A DNA stretch of 64,000 nt from Glandiceps talaboti. Taxonomy: Eukaryota > Hemichordata > Enteropneusta > Spengelidae. The stretch covers positions 18,123,501 through 18,187,500 of the forward strand of contig NC_135566.1 in NCBI RefSeq assembly GCF_964340395.1, in the 5' to 3' direction. This document shows, one piece after another, positions 23,430-36,664 of the stretch. The notes beneath the pieces are model-generated. The model did no database searches, had not been told where the DNA came from, and saw nothing but the letters and a program-made list of their open reading frames with translations. Each line of letters opens with the position of its first letter. Within the stretch, counting starts at the first letter, position 1. The translations under genes were made by a program, and so were the position numbers.

Positions 23430-25790
23430 AGTTTCCATGTAGAAATTTCCTTTACAATAGATACATGTAAGTGTACTAACGCAACCAAATGTTATACCAA
23501 ACTTTGTGATATCTGTTATATTTCAACACAACGGGGCACAAGCTGAGTTAAAATATTTTTGTGTGTAAGTTTTACTGTAATTATTGAAGTATGGTTAACC
23601 ATCACTTGTAATTGACTGAACTCAAACCTGGTATCATGATATAACTTGTAAACAATTGCAATCCGATGACATAATTTATTATGCATATTAAAAATGTGGA
23701 GGAAAGCCCTACCATGCAATCATTTGTTCTAACAATGCCAGAAGTCAATTATACTGTCATAGAAGGCAGACATTGACATTAACTTTATACTAGAATAGTT
23801 TAATCAAATCAATCAAATCTGGCACAAAGGTGCTACAAATCTAGTACTAAACCCAATCCTTAGACAATAAAACGTATGCACATTTTGATAAATTAATTTC
23901 TTAATTCATATTTACTGTTAATGCGGGACAATTATTATCAAATGACTTTGAAATGGTCCTCATTGAATCTGAACATCTATAGTGCAAAAAGGAAGAATAC
24001 CTTTTACAATGTATTAGTCTGTAATGTACGCCATGACAGCGCCCTCATGCATTGGCCAACCTCTTTCAGGAGCAAGCCAGTGAGAACGGAGTGACACACA
24101 TACATATAACTTACAGTGCATAATAATATATGTACAAGGTTTTTTGAAGTTTCATTTTCATGGAATTTAATGAGGCATATTTTAAATCCTTCACGTATTA
24201 AAGAAAATCTGTTTTAAATACTAAATATTAGTATCTGGGTATTTTATACAAGAGGATCAATGACTTCCTATGCATATCTAAGTGGTGAAGCCAAAGTAGA
24301 AATTACAGAATTTTTGTAATCAGCGAACTGTACTTCAAGATTTCATCATTTTACTTCACTTTTGTTAAAATATGTGTGATTGTAGACAAAAATAAGTCAC
24401 GAAGTGTGAAAACCATTGGTTCTATTTGCTATGTAGTACGCAAGGAGACATCCACAAGGATGGCCACATTACTGGTGATGTTTCATCTATAATGGTAGTT
24501 AGACAACTATGTGACATCATTTTTTGTCAATTTTGTGGTGAACATGTTCCTTGACTTAAGAAGCTGTTACGAGGTCTTTTACAATTGAAATTGATTCTGA
24601 AGACGCATCATATCATGTTAGCCCGTTTTTATGCTCGTCTAGTAACTATACATGTGTGGCATGTTTTCTACGATCACTCTCTCTCCACTCTATAGTCAAA
24701 TGGCTTCCTCTAACACAACATTCTGTTCTTACCACTGACAGCAGCAGTTTAATGCTGTTGGAGCATTCTTATAAATGTGATGATGTTCATCACGTCCTCA
24801 CATCACACACTGACAAATGGTTGTAATTGGTTACTTTGTTCATTTTGAAGTTCAAACTGGAGGTTGAGTTTAAAAATGTACAAAGTAACCAATTATAACT
24901 GTCTGTCAATGTGTGATAGATTACTACAGACATGCGCTGTTCACCCTTTCCCCAGCAGGTGATTTAGCTAGATTTGTGGTAGAATTTGTCCATTTGACTA
25001 GACATGGAGAGGGAGATTGCAGAAAATGAGCTAACACATATAGTTTCTTGGCTACCTTTATATAAGCGTTGATTGCACCCAAGCTACAATTGCATTCTAA
25101 TGTTTAAAGTAATGTCCAGTCAACACAATATTTGTTGATATTTGGTTACCATGGTATTTGTATTTAAAAAAAGAAGAAGATATATGCTCTTAGTTTATGA
25201 CATTGAATGTGAATGTAATACTAACTTTTATAGGTGGTAATATTTATGGCTATAGCTGCAACAAAATGATGCACAACAAACAAATGATTATTTCACAACA
25301 GAGCTGTGCCTTAAGTTGCCACTACATCATGATATAGACTGGTCACACTCACTGTTAGACACCGATTTACCATGTCATCATGTTAAAAGTGTAATGTGAA
25401 CAAATTACTATAGAACACAAGCTATCTGTAAAAGATAGACACGAACTAAAGCTATTGTTGTTGCATATGTTAGATTCCACAAACAGGTGACAGCAGTGCC
25501 TTGGGTTTTTTATGTGGATATAATCAAGATTGTGTAAGCACTGAATGAGGTTGAATGTGTGACCCCTTGTGAAAAATGTGCTATCAGAGAAATGCAGCCT
25601 TACTGTGAGTGTAATCACATCAAAGTCCCATGCTAACTTATATTGTGTTACAACAATAATTTTAGTTGTGTCTGTGTCGACTTGCCGTCGTTGTAACTAG
25701 AAAGATGCAAAACATACATGTTCAGTTGAGACTATTTATCCTTCTGTTTTGTCTATAGCTTATTTCTGTGATGTTTATAGCAGTAGGTTG
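23430..25790. other. No gene seen: intergenic sequence with one small inverted repeat
   Basis: No exon-like open frame is visible. The only clear structure is an inverted repeat at 24,802-24,917. Its arms, about 40 bp each, are ATCACACACTGACAAATGG followed by TAATTGGTTACTTTGT, and their complement. It is probably a MITE. Confidence 0.55.
24802..24917. mobile_element. Small inverted-repeat element (MITE-like)
   Basis: The two arms of about 40 bp are imperfect complements around a short spacer near 24,855-24,870. No clear target-site duplication is visible. Confidence 0.55.
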
Positions 25791-25796
25791 AGCTCT

Positions 25797-26270
25797 GTTA
25801 TGCTTCAGTGTGTAGTGTAATGCTTAAGTGTTATGCTTTAGTGTATAGTGTTATGCTTCAGTGCATAGCATTATGCTTTAGTGTATAGTGTTATGCTTCA
25901 GTGCGTAGTGTTATGCTTGAGTGTAGTGTTCTGCTTTAGAGTATAGTGTTATGATTCATTGCATAGTGTTATACTGTAGTGTATAGTGTTATGCTTAAAT
26001 AGATAGTGTTATGCTTCAGTGCATAGTGTTATGCTTTAGTGTATAGTGTTATGCTTTAGTGCAGTGTTATGCTTTTAGTGTATAGTGTTATGCTTTAGTG
26101 CATAGTGTTATACTGTAGTGTATTGTGTTATGCTTAAATGTATAGTGTTATGCTTTAGTGTATAGTTTTATGCTTTAGTGTATTGTGTTATGCTTTAGTG
26201 TATAGTGTTATGCTTTAGTGCGTAGTTTTATGCTTTAGTGTATAGTGTTATGCTTCAGTGCGTAGCATTA
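25797..26270. repeat. 20-bp minisatellite (ATAGTGTTATGCTTTAGTGT-like)
   Basis: Roughly two dozen units of about 20 bp, with variants TATAGTGTTATGCTTTAGTG, GCATAGTGTTATGCTTCAGT and TATAGTTTTATGC. It has no coding value. Confidence 0.95.
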
Positions 26271-26562
26271 ATTTTCACTTATATGTATTTTATCAACTGC
26301 ATAAGCTTATAATGGTTAAACAGGTGAAAATATCCATTGTATGTATTCAAGTTCTTTTCACAACATTTTAAGAGATTCAAGTTATTTTGATGTCCTTTAT
26401 TTCCATTTATAGCTTGTGTACATTTTGAGATTATGTTCTGTGTAATTGTATATGTTGTACTGCTGGCAGTTTTATAGTATTGCATTGTGGGATTAGTATA
26501 GTATATATTAAAAGTACAAAGAAGTGTTGCTTAGAGAGGTGGGCTATTCAGCCTTTTGTTAA

Positions 26563-26913
26563 AGTGGCCATATGGATGAGGATTGGGTATTTTTATTTTG
26601 GATTTTTAGTTTATAAAACAATTTTATCATGGCTTCCTACTTGAAAAATCAATGTGAGACAACATAAACCAAGTCTGTGTTTGTAATTCGATACATTGCG
26701 AAAAGCTAAATAAATGTGTAAAACGTTTGTTATTGTACGTACAATAACAAAGATTTTACACACTTATTAATGTTTTGCAATATATTGATTTACAAACACA
26801 GACTTGGTCCATGTTGTTTCACATAGATTTTTCAAGTAGGAAGCGAAGATAAAATTGTTTTATAAATTAAGAATACAAAATAAAAATACCCAATCCTCAT
26901 CCATATGGCCACT
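26563..26913. mobile_element. Palindromic MITE with TTAA target duplication (piggyBac-like)
   Basis: The element reads AGTGGCCATATGGATGAG at one end and its complement at the other, and is nearly palindromic over 351 bp. TTAA flanks it at 26,559-26,562 and 26,914-26,917. TTAA duplication is the hallmark of piggyBac transposition. A second family member is at 38,533-38,868. Confidence 0.85.
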
Positions 26914-26917
26914 TTAA

Positions 26918-28508
26918 CAACAAAAATGCAAAAGTACATAGAATTTGTGTTTAGCGACTGTCCAGTGATTTGTTAACAGCGTACTTGGGTCCAAAGACTA
27001 TGAAGCCTAAAAACTTGTTTTAAGAGTCAGTATTATCTTGTAGAGTTTGTTTTCAATGTATCTATATATTGTAAGCAATTTTGTATTTTCAGTACAGTAT
27101 TAATATATAGTAAAGATCATAAAACTGATAACACATGATTTAAAGTTATAGGTATGGTCAGCCTTCTGTATTCATCTTATGCGTATATATGTATTGTACT
27201 AATAGCTTTTTTTTTGACAATTTATGCAAATATGATTGTAAATTTTTTTAAAATAATTAAATGCATAATTACATTGGAAGTTAAAATGTTAAAAGATAAT
27301 GACGATAATGTACTAGTTAGTGTTTTGATAGCAAGTGAATGGCACTGTCTGTACCTTCGTAATATTTGGTGGTTATTGAAATACAGCTCGGAAAGAAACT
27401 CTTTAAATTTTTACTGTAAGTTTGTTCAAGAAAAGTCCTGCCCATTCTCAATTAAAATCAAGAAAAAATATGGGGGGGGGGGGGGCAGTAAAATATTTTA
27501 AAATAAAGGTCAAAATGATGTCAAAATTTAGTCATTTTAGAATCCAATATGGCCACCAAATACTGTGTTAACAAACTCTATGGGAAAATAAAGGATTGTC
27601 AATTGCCTTGCAAACAAAAACCAAAGACAATGTACCCCCCCCCCCCCCCTCCCCTTTTGAATTTCATTTGTTATTTGAAAAGGACAAGAGCCAAGCTATC
27701 ATATGGCAAAGTTTGGAATGACTTTTTGGGTGAAATTTGTTCCCAATAACCTAAATATACTATTTCGACTGCCATAAAACATGTTACAACTTCCTTTATG
27801 ATAGAAAATGAAACATTTTGTTAACCAAAAGTATTCAAAAGAATAGTTCACAAACCTCGCCATGCATATTTCACCATCTCTACTACAATGTCTGCTCAAG
27901 TATCCCCATGTTTCAGTGTGTATTGTGTATTGTGTATTTATATTTGTACACAGACACCATTGGAATATGGGACCCCATGCAGTTATCTGTATAGCAGACC
28001 ATGTTATCTTGAAGTCAAATCTAAAATTAAAAAAAAAAATTGTGAAGAAAAATTTGTATATCTGATCACAATCTCCAAAATGTAATTGGTAGACAATCAT
28101 CTCACAAAATATTTCGGTTCAATGATTCTGTGAACTTTCAGTGTTGGATAGGTGGAGATGAATTGTATTGTACTTCTTATTGTTAAAAAGGGGGAAGTGA
28201 TCATTTCTTAATGGGTTTGTCAATAAAGCCCTTTATCTATCAAGGAGGAAGTCTGGTATATGTTAACCTGAGGACATATTCATTCTTTGAATTTATCAAT
28301 ATATTCTACCATGATAATACAAAATGCTTTCAAAGAAAACCCAGTGTATGCAGCAGTTGTAGTATGTATTGTCGTATAGCTGTTACAGATATAATTTGCT
28401 TTGATTTACACTGTTGGTCTGTTTATATTACCGTATATTAGCCATGTCATGCTACATTTTCCAAGGTCTGTTTTTATGCAATAAAGAATTTTATCATATG
28501 AGATGTGC
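26918..28508. other. No gene seen: AT-rich sequence before the segmental duplication
   Basis: It contains G and C runs near 27,470 and 27,636 and a stretch (TTAGAATCCAATATGGCCAC, 27,537) whose complement recurs near 3027-3045. An AATAAA at 28,480 lies just before the duplication boundary. No exon is supported. Confidence 0.55.
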
Positions 28509-28582
28509 TGATAGTGTTGAAGTATTATTCTAAACCTGAAAGCTATGTGTGTTACAACTGATTGTATAACTGTGTTCTATTT

Positions 28583-28889
28583 CATGATAGTCTAGTTCTT
28601 ATATGACACATTATGATTACTACGATCATCTCCACTTATATTGGGAAAGTTGTTAAATCTTTTAACACAAAAATCTGCGCTACCCCTGCTGGGGTAAGGG
28701 GTAAATGACACGTCAGTAGTAATCCATCACAAACTAAAATCACGTGAGACACAGTAATGTCATCACATTTATATGAATGCAGTCGGGGTAGCACAGATTT
28801 TTGTGTCAGAATAACGACTTTCCCTATACGTGAGTGGAGATGATTGTAGTAATCATAATGTGTCGTATAGGAACTAGACTAACTTCATG
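28583..28889. mobile_element. Foldback element with inverted repeats of about 100 bp (unit 1)
   Basis: CATGATAGTCTAGTTC at the left and GAACTAGACTAACTTCATG at the right start long inverted arms that include ATTACTACGATCATCTCCAC and AAAATCTGCGCTACCCC. The same element is in unit 2 (44,358-44,668), so it predates the duplication. Confidence 0.8.
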
Positions 28890-29889
28890 ACATCATACAT
28901 GTGAAGTACTGAGGCCAATGAAAAGTGTACATTTCAACCAAGACCAACTAGCGTCTTGTAAATGGACAAATAAAACCAGACATTCATACTTAAACAATAT
29001 GGTTTTTCAACAGATATGCTGCACAAATAAAACTGATTGATGTGTGGAGTTAACATTGTCCATACACACCTCACTGACTATAGTAGAGTCTGAGGGGTCA
29101 CTATACATGTGCAACAGATTTTTAACTCCAGAAACATTGTCAGCATGTCAGGGACAGACAGTGCTAGGTATGGCAGATTTTGCCATGTTAGCTATGTTAC
29201 ACGGTAGAAATGTCTCACGAGAGGGCGCTATATTCCCACTTCTGTTCTGCATCCTGAAATGGCATACTGATTACTAATTTTATGAGTGTTAATTATTATG
29301 TCCAAGTGTACAGGCTGGAAGATTGGCCTTACAATCGTTCTCTTCACACAGCCTGCAAAGTGGGTATTGAAAAATCAGTCATTTTGGCCATGCACATCTA
29401 AGGCCATTTACTTGTGAAGAAGAAAATCTACATAAAATTAATGTGTTGACATTCAGTATATGTACAAAGGTCACATCCATATACAGCCAATTAGGTCACA
29501 TTCAGGTAATTTGACAAAATTAACATAATATAGGAATTATATGACTTATTCAACCAATCAGCTGCTGTATAATGTATCCCTGGAAATTACTAAATATGAA
29601 TTACTGAGTTCACAGGCTGTGGAGAGAACGTTTGTCTAGTTTACCATCCAGTCTGTTGCACAGATTTACTTAATGTGCTTGGACTTCTTGTGTTATCCAC
29701 TTGCTTCTAGATGAAGATTTATTGGCTCCTTGGTGAAATGTACACAAAATATCCATGGAACCCCAGTAATCAGTTAGTCAAGTACCCAGTCAGGTATCTT
29801 GAAGAATAGGGACATGGTTATACAAAGGGAAAAGCTACTCTATGAATTCAGGCATAGACAAATGATTCAGGGGATCGATGCATAGTGTG

Positions 29890-30480
29890 GAGTGGTGGTG
29901 GTCTGGTCTGGTCTGGTCTGGTGTGATCTGATCTGGTCTGGTCTGGCCTGGTCTGGTCTAGTCTAGTCTAGTCTGGACTGGTATGGTCTGGTCTGGTCTG
30001 GTCTGGTATCATGTGGTCTAGTCTAGTCTTTTCTGGTCTGGTCTGGTCTGGTATGGTATGGTATGGTATGGTGTGATGTGATTTGGTCTGGTCTGGTCTG
30101 GTCTGGTCTGGTCTGTTTAGTGCCATGTGGTGTGGTGTGGTGTGGTGTGGTGTGGTGTGGTGCACTGATCTTGTTTGGTCAAGTGTGGTGTATTAACGTG
30201 GTGTGGTGTGGTGTGGTGTGGTGTGGTGTGGTGTGGTGTGGTGCACTGATCTTGTTTGGTCAAGTGTGGTGTATTAACGTGGTGTGGTGTGGTGTGGTGT
30301 GGTGTGGTGTGATTTGGTGTGGTGTGGTGTGGTGTGGTGTGGTGTGGTCTGGTATGGTATGGTATGGTATGGTATGGTATGGTGTGATGTGATTTGGTCT
30401 GGTCTGGTCTGGCCTGGTCTGTTTAGTGCCATGTGGTGTGGTGTGGTGTGGTGTGGTGTGGTGTATATGTTAAACATATA
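29890..30480. repeat. TGGTC / TGGTG / TGGTA pentanucleotide satellite (unit 1)
   Basis: About 590 bp of five-base units, with two larger internal repeats of about 85 bp that contain GCACTGATCTTGTTTGGTCA. The array in unit 2 (45,645-46,080) is arranged differently. Confidence 0.95.
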
Positions 30481-30668
30481 ATGGGGGGGGGGGGTTATAG
30501 TTAAATATCACAGTAACAGCTCCTATAGTATCAGACAGACAGAAGTGAAGTGAATTCAAATCAAAGTGTTTGTAGAAATTTTACGTATGATTGTAGTTCC
30601 TCTTCTCAATACAATATACGTAATTTATCATGTTTGTGTGGACTAAAGTGACTTGATGAAATAGTATT

Positions 30669-31647
30669 ACCGGAGTTTTCCGAAAACTAGCCCTGGGCCA
30701 CTATTCGGAAAATCAGCAAATTCGGAACCACAAAAGAGGAACTAAATAGAAGCTCAGGGCGATTATTTGGCAGTCAACACTCAACAGCCATGTGGCTATA
30801 TCATTACTAATGGGGACATACCAGTTTAGGGACACAACAATTAGGAAGACAAGCATAATCATTTCATTTTATAATAATTCAAATATATCAAATGAAACAT
30901 TTTATTTGCTATCATTCTATCAGCATTGATTGTATTGTTGCGTCGATGCCTCAAAAATAACCATTACAAATAGAATGGAATTGTCAATTGACTGAAACCA
31001 AGCATGTCAACATTATATTTATTATTATAAAGTGGATATTGTACAACTAAAAATAGTGTACATCTGAATATACAGATTCATAGGCAAGATTCAATGTTTC
31101 ACATTAGCAGGACTTGGGACCACTAATTTTTTTAGCAGGACCACTGCATTTTTTTCATCACTGGTCCGGGACCACCAGTTCACAAAATGATTTGTTCACC
31201 CTGGATAAACTTGACATTAGCCTTGTACCGATCGTTAAATCTCCATGAACTCATTTATACATAACATTACACATTACTTCAACTCTCACACTCACCATGC
31301 AAATTACCCTGACCTATTTTTAGACCCAGTGTGTCGCATTGACAGTGACGTCTGCGGGTCTCCATGAGTCATCTGCCGACTTGTTGATCGATCTCAGCAC
31401 AAAGGTATATGTACCTACCTTCACGACCACATTCTCCTCGTGTAAAAAAACATCCATTTTTTATTGGCACTCTAAGTCTATAGATTTTTGTCAACGGAAC
31501 ATTCGAACTAAATAAAAACTAACGTTACCAATATAACAAGGCAAAATTCTTGCCGTAGTGAATCTGAAAAACCCATTAGACGCCCACCCGCCAAATGATC
31601 GCCCATGGGCAACTTTTCGGATGGGCTTGTTTTCGGAAAACTCCGGT
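30669..31647. mobile_element. Non-autonomous DNA transposon, 979 bp, unit 1 only
   Basis: Terminal inverted repeats are ACCGGAGTTTTCCGAAAAC at the left and GTTTTCGGAAAACTCCGGT at the right, extending over about 25 bp with AGCCC. The interior has no open frame for a transposase. No clear target duplication is seen. Unit 2 lacks it. Confidence 0.75.
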
Positions 31648-31854
31648 AATTGAGAATTTGGGGAAACAATTCTTACCACAGTGCAGTGTACATTGAATTT
31701 CCTTGAGACACTAGTCCCCACGCTTAGTAAGGCTGCATTCACACCAAATACTAAATAGGAAACCTTACGAATTTAAATGCTGTTGACACTCAATTTTTGC
31801 ACTCATTCTTGAATCTTTTCTCTGGAGAACTATCAATTTTGGGTGACCCTAAAA

Positions 31855-32460
31855 CGAATGACAACCTGAATGACAGAAAATTAATGACAGCATTTCCAGT
31901 ATGTAAATAGTGGAATGACACCCTTTTCTACATTCAGTTAGTTGAATGACACCCTCTGCACTGTAAAACCAGTTGTATGACAGCCGCCACTCTATAAGAT
32001 AAGTGGAATGACAGCATTTTGAATGCTTTGAAACTGGAATGACAGCATTTCCAGTAGGTAAACACACAGGGGCATGTATTATTGCTTAGATTTCCGTTTT
32101 CTTAGGAAAATATCATACGAATCTTGCTGCTACAAATGTATCGATATCTATAGTACTACGTATACTATAAATGCTCTCTTTCCCTATACAGGTAGGAATA
32201 TATATTCAAAAGGTTGTTATATTTAGTCTGTAGACCTGGAAAACAACAATCTATGCAATATTACACGCCCCTGTGGGTAAACAGTGGAATGACACCCTTT
32301 TCTGAATTCAGTTAGTTGAATCACACCCTCTGCACTGTAAAACCAGTGGAATGACAGCCACCACTCTATAAGATAAGTGAAATGACATCATTTTCAATGC
32401 TTTGAAACTGGAATGACAGCATTTCCAGTATGTACAAAGTGGAATGACACTCCTTTCTAC
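31855..32460. repeat. TGGAATGACA minisatellite, split by a hAT-like MITE
   Basis: A higher-order unit of about 165 bp, built of GTGGAATGACA-headed subunits of about 30 bp, occurs at about 31,886-32,056 and again at 32,284-32,440. The segment between is the element described next. Confidence 0.8.
32065..32275. mobile_element. hAT-like MITE, 211 bp, with 8-bp target duplication
   Basis: The ends are CACAGGGGCATGTATTATTGC and its near complement GCAATATTACACGCCCCTGTG. The 8-bp sequence GGTAAACA flanks the element exactly on both sides (32,057-32,064 and 32,276-32,283). An 8-bp duplication is typical of the hAT superfamily. There is no transposase gene. Confidence 0.85.
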
Positions 32461-32469
32461 AATTCAGTT

Positions 32470-32505
<36 letters not shown>

Positions 32506-32539
32506 AGTCATATATATGTACCATGGCTGCTTAGTGTGG

Positions 32540-32639
32540 CCAGCAGTGCCGTTCATAACGCCCTGTGACATTTGGACTTCTGAACTTATATTGGAAGATG
32601 TAGAGTCAACCTCGTGACAATCGTGTACTGCTGGTTGAG
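32540..32639 (+). other. Candidate non-coding first exon of the unit 1 decarboxylase
   Basis: A strong donor (GGTTGAG then GTAAGT) at 32,639/32,640 is conserved in unit 2 at 48,375/48,376. Joined to the acceptor at 34,943 it places a TGA in frame five codons before the ATG, as expected of a 5' UTR. The 5' boundary is unknown. This is inferred from splice signals and conservation only. Confidence 0.4.
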
Positions 32640-33233
32640 GTAAGTTCAGACATCAACATCCATCGGTTCTGGGATATTCGTTTTGGGCATTACACCATGG
32701 TATAATTTTCATTGACAAGATCATTGAATCATTTCACGGCAGATTTCGAAGGAGGGAACTATGCCCGGGGAACTACATTGACATGTAAACTCCACATATG
32801 GTACGAGTTGTGTGCTACTACGCGATACGTAAATGACCAATTCCATTTTAACATTCGCAAATCACTATAGCGTTACGTACAACTTACACGTACAAAACAC
32901 ATTCTAATATAATTTTGATCTTCAACCAAGGCACTAGTACGTCACTCTGATCTGTACATGTAAAGGCCATTCAAACGTTTCAACATATTCAATCATGGTC
33001 ACTGAAGCCAACCGTACTCGTGACAAGCTCGCCGATGTGATATCTCGAGAGAATATAATGTCTCGCGATCACGTTCAACTAAGGGATTGGGCAAAAATTA
33101 TAGTGGAGGTGGCTGGTGTTTTTCAGAAGTTCAGTACGTGAAAAAGATTGACTATCCGAAATGGCAAGATCATTTGCGTAAACATTGCTGACCCCCACCC
33201 TCCCCTTTTGTCATTGGTACATATGTGATAGTG

Positions 33234-33425
33234 AACACATATTGCCTGGCCATGAGGGCTATAGCACCCGTTTATTACACCCGAGGGACTGTGAGTTACC
33301 AGAATCACATGCTATTTCCCGAGGCCAAAGGCCGAGGGAAATAGCATGTGATTCTGGTAACTCACAGTCACGAGGGGGTAATGAACGGGTGCTATAGCCC
33401 GAATATAGGCCAGGCAATATGTGTT
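33234..33425. mobile_element. Near-perfect hairpin element, 192 bp, unit 1 only
   Basis: The left arm AACACATATTGCCTGGCC and the block GTGAGTTACCAGAATCACAT pair with their complements around a centre near 33,328 (GAGGCCAAAGGCCGAG). Unit 2 has no such palindrome at the matching place (about 48,960). A related foldback lies at 58,686-58,835. Confidence 0.8.
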
Positions 33426-33744
33426 TTATAATATACCTCATGCTGTGAACTCGCGGCGCGGTGGCAGACGACATCGTCAGAAGCTGCCATTTTGACCTGC
33501 TGTGAACGCGCGGTGGTCACGTGACCATGTAAAAATTGATGGGACTATTTCCCCAAGGGAAGTAGTCATTCTATTTTCCTATCACGTGACTGATTCTAGC
33601 GAATCATGGCACAGCATTATCACTAGGTATATTATAATAAAAACTGGACAGTTTCTATATATTTTCCTAAGTGAAATTAGCAGCCTCACAGACACAAGTA
33701 TTAAACGTTTTGCATTCTCACAAGCCAGAGCACATATTTCTTCG

Positions 33745-33840
33745 GGTACGTTTTAGCAGGTGCCGTAAAGAGACCTGTGATTTACGACGTTGGTACGTTT
33801 TAGCAGGTGCCGTAAAGAGACCTGTGATTTACGACGTTGA
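33745..33840. repeat. 47-bp repeat, two copies (unit 1)
   Basis: Two neighbouring units contain GGTACGTTTTAGCAGGTGCC and GTGATTTACGACGTTG. This is the short counterpart of the long array in unit 2. Confidence 0.8.
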
Positions 33841-36185
33841 CATCTTGTGGTTCTGTTTCTCTTCGAAAACCAAAGAAAACTACTTTGACGGCAACTGTGT
33901 TGGACCGATAACGTAATATCTTACCTTTTTAACATCGTAGAATTGTACATCTCAAAATCTGTGTATAGCGTTCGTTTGTCGTTGTTTTTTGGGGGAGAGA
34001 GGTGCATATATTCTTGAGCTTATTGAGGGGCGCCAATGTTTTTTTGAAAGTGTTGGGAAGGGGACTGTGAAAGAATTCTGTACAGACAATTTTTCTCCCC
34101 CCTGCCATAAAATTTGCTCGTTTCCTAAGGGATTGTTACCAACTAGTTACGTGATGTACATGTACTGAGAATATGTTTAATTTGGCTCATGAATAGTTCA
34201 ATTCACACTTACTAATGTAAACGAACATAAAGGAACAGTAAGTGGGGCTGTTAGTAGGCAAGTTCTCTGGTATAGTCAAACTATTGGCATATTTGTTTTC
34301 GTAATACTATTTAATAAATAATCTATTTTTACATCATTACATGTCAAATAAAACAAATATGCTCACTGCTAAAGTTCACAACATGATGTGGCTGGGGTGA
34401 CTCGTCATCGTTATATATTAACTTGAATGGCCTATAATGGTCCTTACTAATAAGGCTATATACTTTTAACACAACACAGGTTTAAATCAGCTTGTGAAAA
34501 AATAAATTCTGTTGCAATTAGTGATGGGTCATTCCATATTTTGACTGGACTATTGTCCACTTGAACAAAGCACGTCAGCCCGACTTTGGGATGGTATGAC
34601 GTCACGAATTCTCAGAATGAACACTAGAGGGCAGATCAAAATGAGCAATATGGCGTTATACATAATTTGAAAAACCAGACATTAACATCTATATACAGAT
34701 GAGAATTAAATGCAACGTGTGATACAAAACAATAGTCAAAAATAATATCAATCAATTCAAGACAACTTGCTCTTTGAGTAAACTTCTTGAAAACAACTAA
34801 CAAATAGTTCAAGATGGTTGTTAAACTCAGGATTTCTATACATAATTTAGTAATTGCGTAAAAACAAATTGCAATATTTCAGTGCCACCTATGTATATGT
34901 CTATCATTTGACCACAAGATGACACTATCATTTTCCTCCACAGTTGATAGTAAAATGGACTTTGAAAGAAAACTTGCAGAACTTGAGAAGGTGTCAAGAG
35001 ACCTAGATCCTGGTCCTGAACAAAGGAAAGAACTGTTAAAATGTATAGTGGACAGCGCCGACCAGTTTTTAGATGGATTGGAGAAACTGGATTCACAAGT
35101 ATTTATCCAAGAAAGTGATACGGAAATTTCTCAAATACTGCAGCATCCAATAAAACAAGAAGGAACTCCTTTGAGTAAGTAATAGGTCTTTGAAGTCCAA
35201 CAACCATAGTGCTGCTACAGCTAGCAAAGCAAGAGATAATAGTAATACACATATCTGGTATACGGATTTTACTAGCAGGAGAAGATTTCAAATTGTCAAC
35301 TATCTGGGCTACTACTAAAGTATTGGTTACAAAAGTAGCATAAACAATTACATTGTTATCTATATGAATACTTCCCTCCATCAGCTGTTGCACAACGATG
35401 CCTGCTAATGTCACATTAAAGAGAATGACCCGGGCTCTTAGGGGGGGGGACACCTCTCATATGTTATTTTCTTAGTAAATAGCAGCAAACACATGTACAC
35501 ATACTCTTGCTGCAGGGCTGCATGTTAAATATTTCTATTCAGATTACACTAATCTACTCTTCATTATAGTTACTAGCTACTAGATGATGGCCATAGGAAA
35601 GAATATTCAAAATAAAATATAACAAGTTATGGTTTTGTTTCATTTTGTTCCGTTCCGTTCCGCTCCATTCCATTCTATTCCGTTCCGTTTCGTTTCGTTT
35701 CATTTCGTTTCGTTTCGCTGAATACCATAAGCCATGTCAATCTGACAGATACATCTGTGTTATAAGATGATAGACTACACATTTCCAGATTTTGTCTTGC
35801 CTTTTTATTATTTGAACATTGGATTCATCATATTTATTTACAATCCGTTGAAGGACAAATTTAGCACTTTAGACATTATATTATTAAACAAATATGAATG
35901 TTTATGTTTCATCCATAGAAGAGTTGATTAACCTGTTTGAAAAGACTGTATTAAAGACTGGTTTACAAGCGGCACATGGTATGCATCTGGGATTAGTGCC
36001 TACAGGGGGACTTTATCCATCGGCTTTGGGAGACTACTTGACAGCAGTGACGAACAAATATTTAGGTAGGTCCTAGAATTCTGCCCTTGGTTTCATGTGC
36101 TACCGCTGACGGACAAGTAGGCAAACAAACAGTCATATGGGTAGACATACAGAAAGAAATAAAAACAGGTTTATAGACACTAAGG

Positions 36186-36579
36186 TACTGGTCAGTTTCT
36201 TCAGCCGGGGGGGGGGTGTGGATTCTTAAATTGGACCGACAAAAAGTCACTGACCCCCCCCCTATCTGTAAAACCAAAAACAGGCTGACCCCCCTATCAG
36301 TTAATTCTAAAACATGATGCCCCCCATATATATACTATTCACATGACAGGTATTTTTTGATCATGACTCAGTGTGGACTGCTTGACTGTCTTGCATCTAC
36401 TTTATAAGATCCCGGGTTAGCACTATTATAATTATAATTATTGACTTCACAAGGTAAAAGAGTTTAATAGCATCTTGACAGTGAAAGGTATGGGAAAGCT
36501 TGAGCATGGAATATGTATATCTCTTATGGGGGTCCTAGGGGGTCTCCCCCTAGAAGCCCTAGATGTTTTTTATAATAGA

Positions 36580-36664
<85 letters not shown>

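Noticed and set aside
22797-23546. Open frames of up to 249 codons rich in Tyr-Val-Cys-Met on both strands
   Set aside because: They are translations of the TATG/TGTA microsatellite; every frame stays open because the repeat lacks stops.
29044-29277. 77-codon open frame beginning MELTLSIHTS in unit 1
   Set aside because: Unit 2 has a deletion across the same stretch (near 44,903) and no exon signals flank it.
30063-30481. Trp-Cys-Gly-Val repeat open frames on both strands
   Set aside because: They are products of the TGGTG/TGGTC pentanucleotide array.
32995-33141. 49-codon open frame starting MVTEANRTRDKLADV in unit 1
   Set aside because: The counterpart in unit 2 (48,742 onward) is shifted by a 2-bp deletion and stops early, and no splice partner is evident. 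It is probably non-coding intron or promoter sequence.
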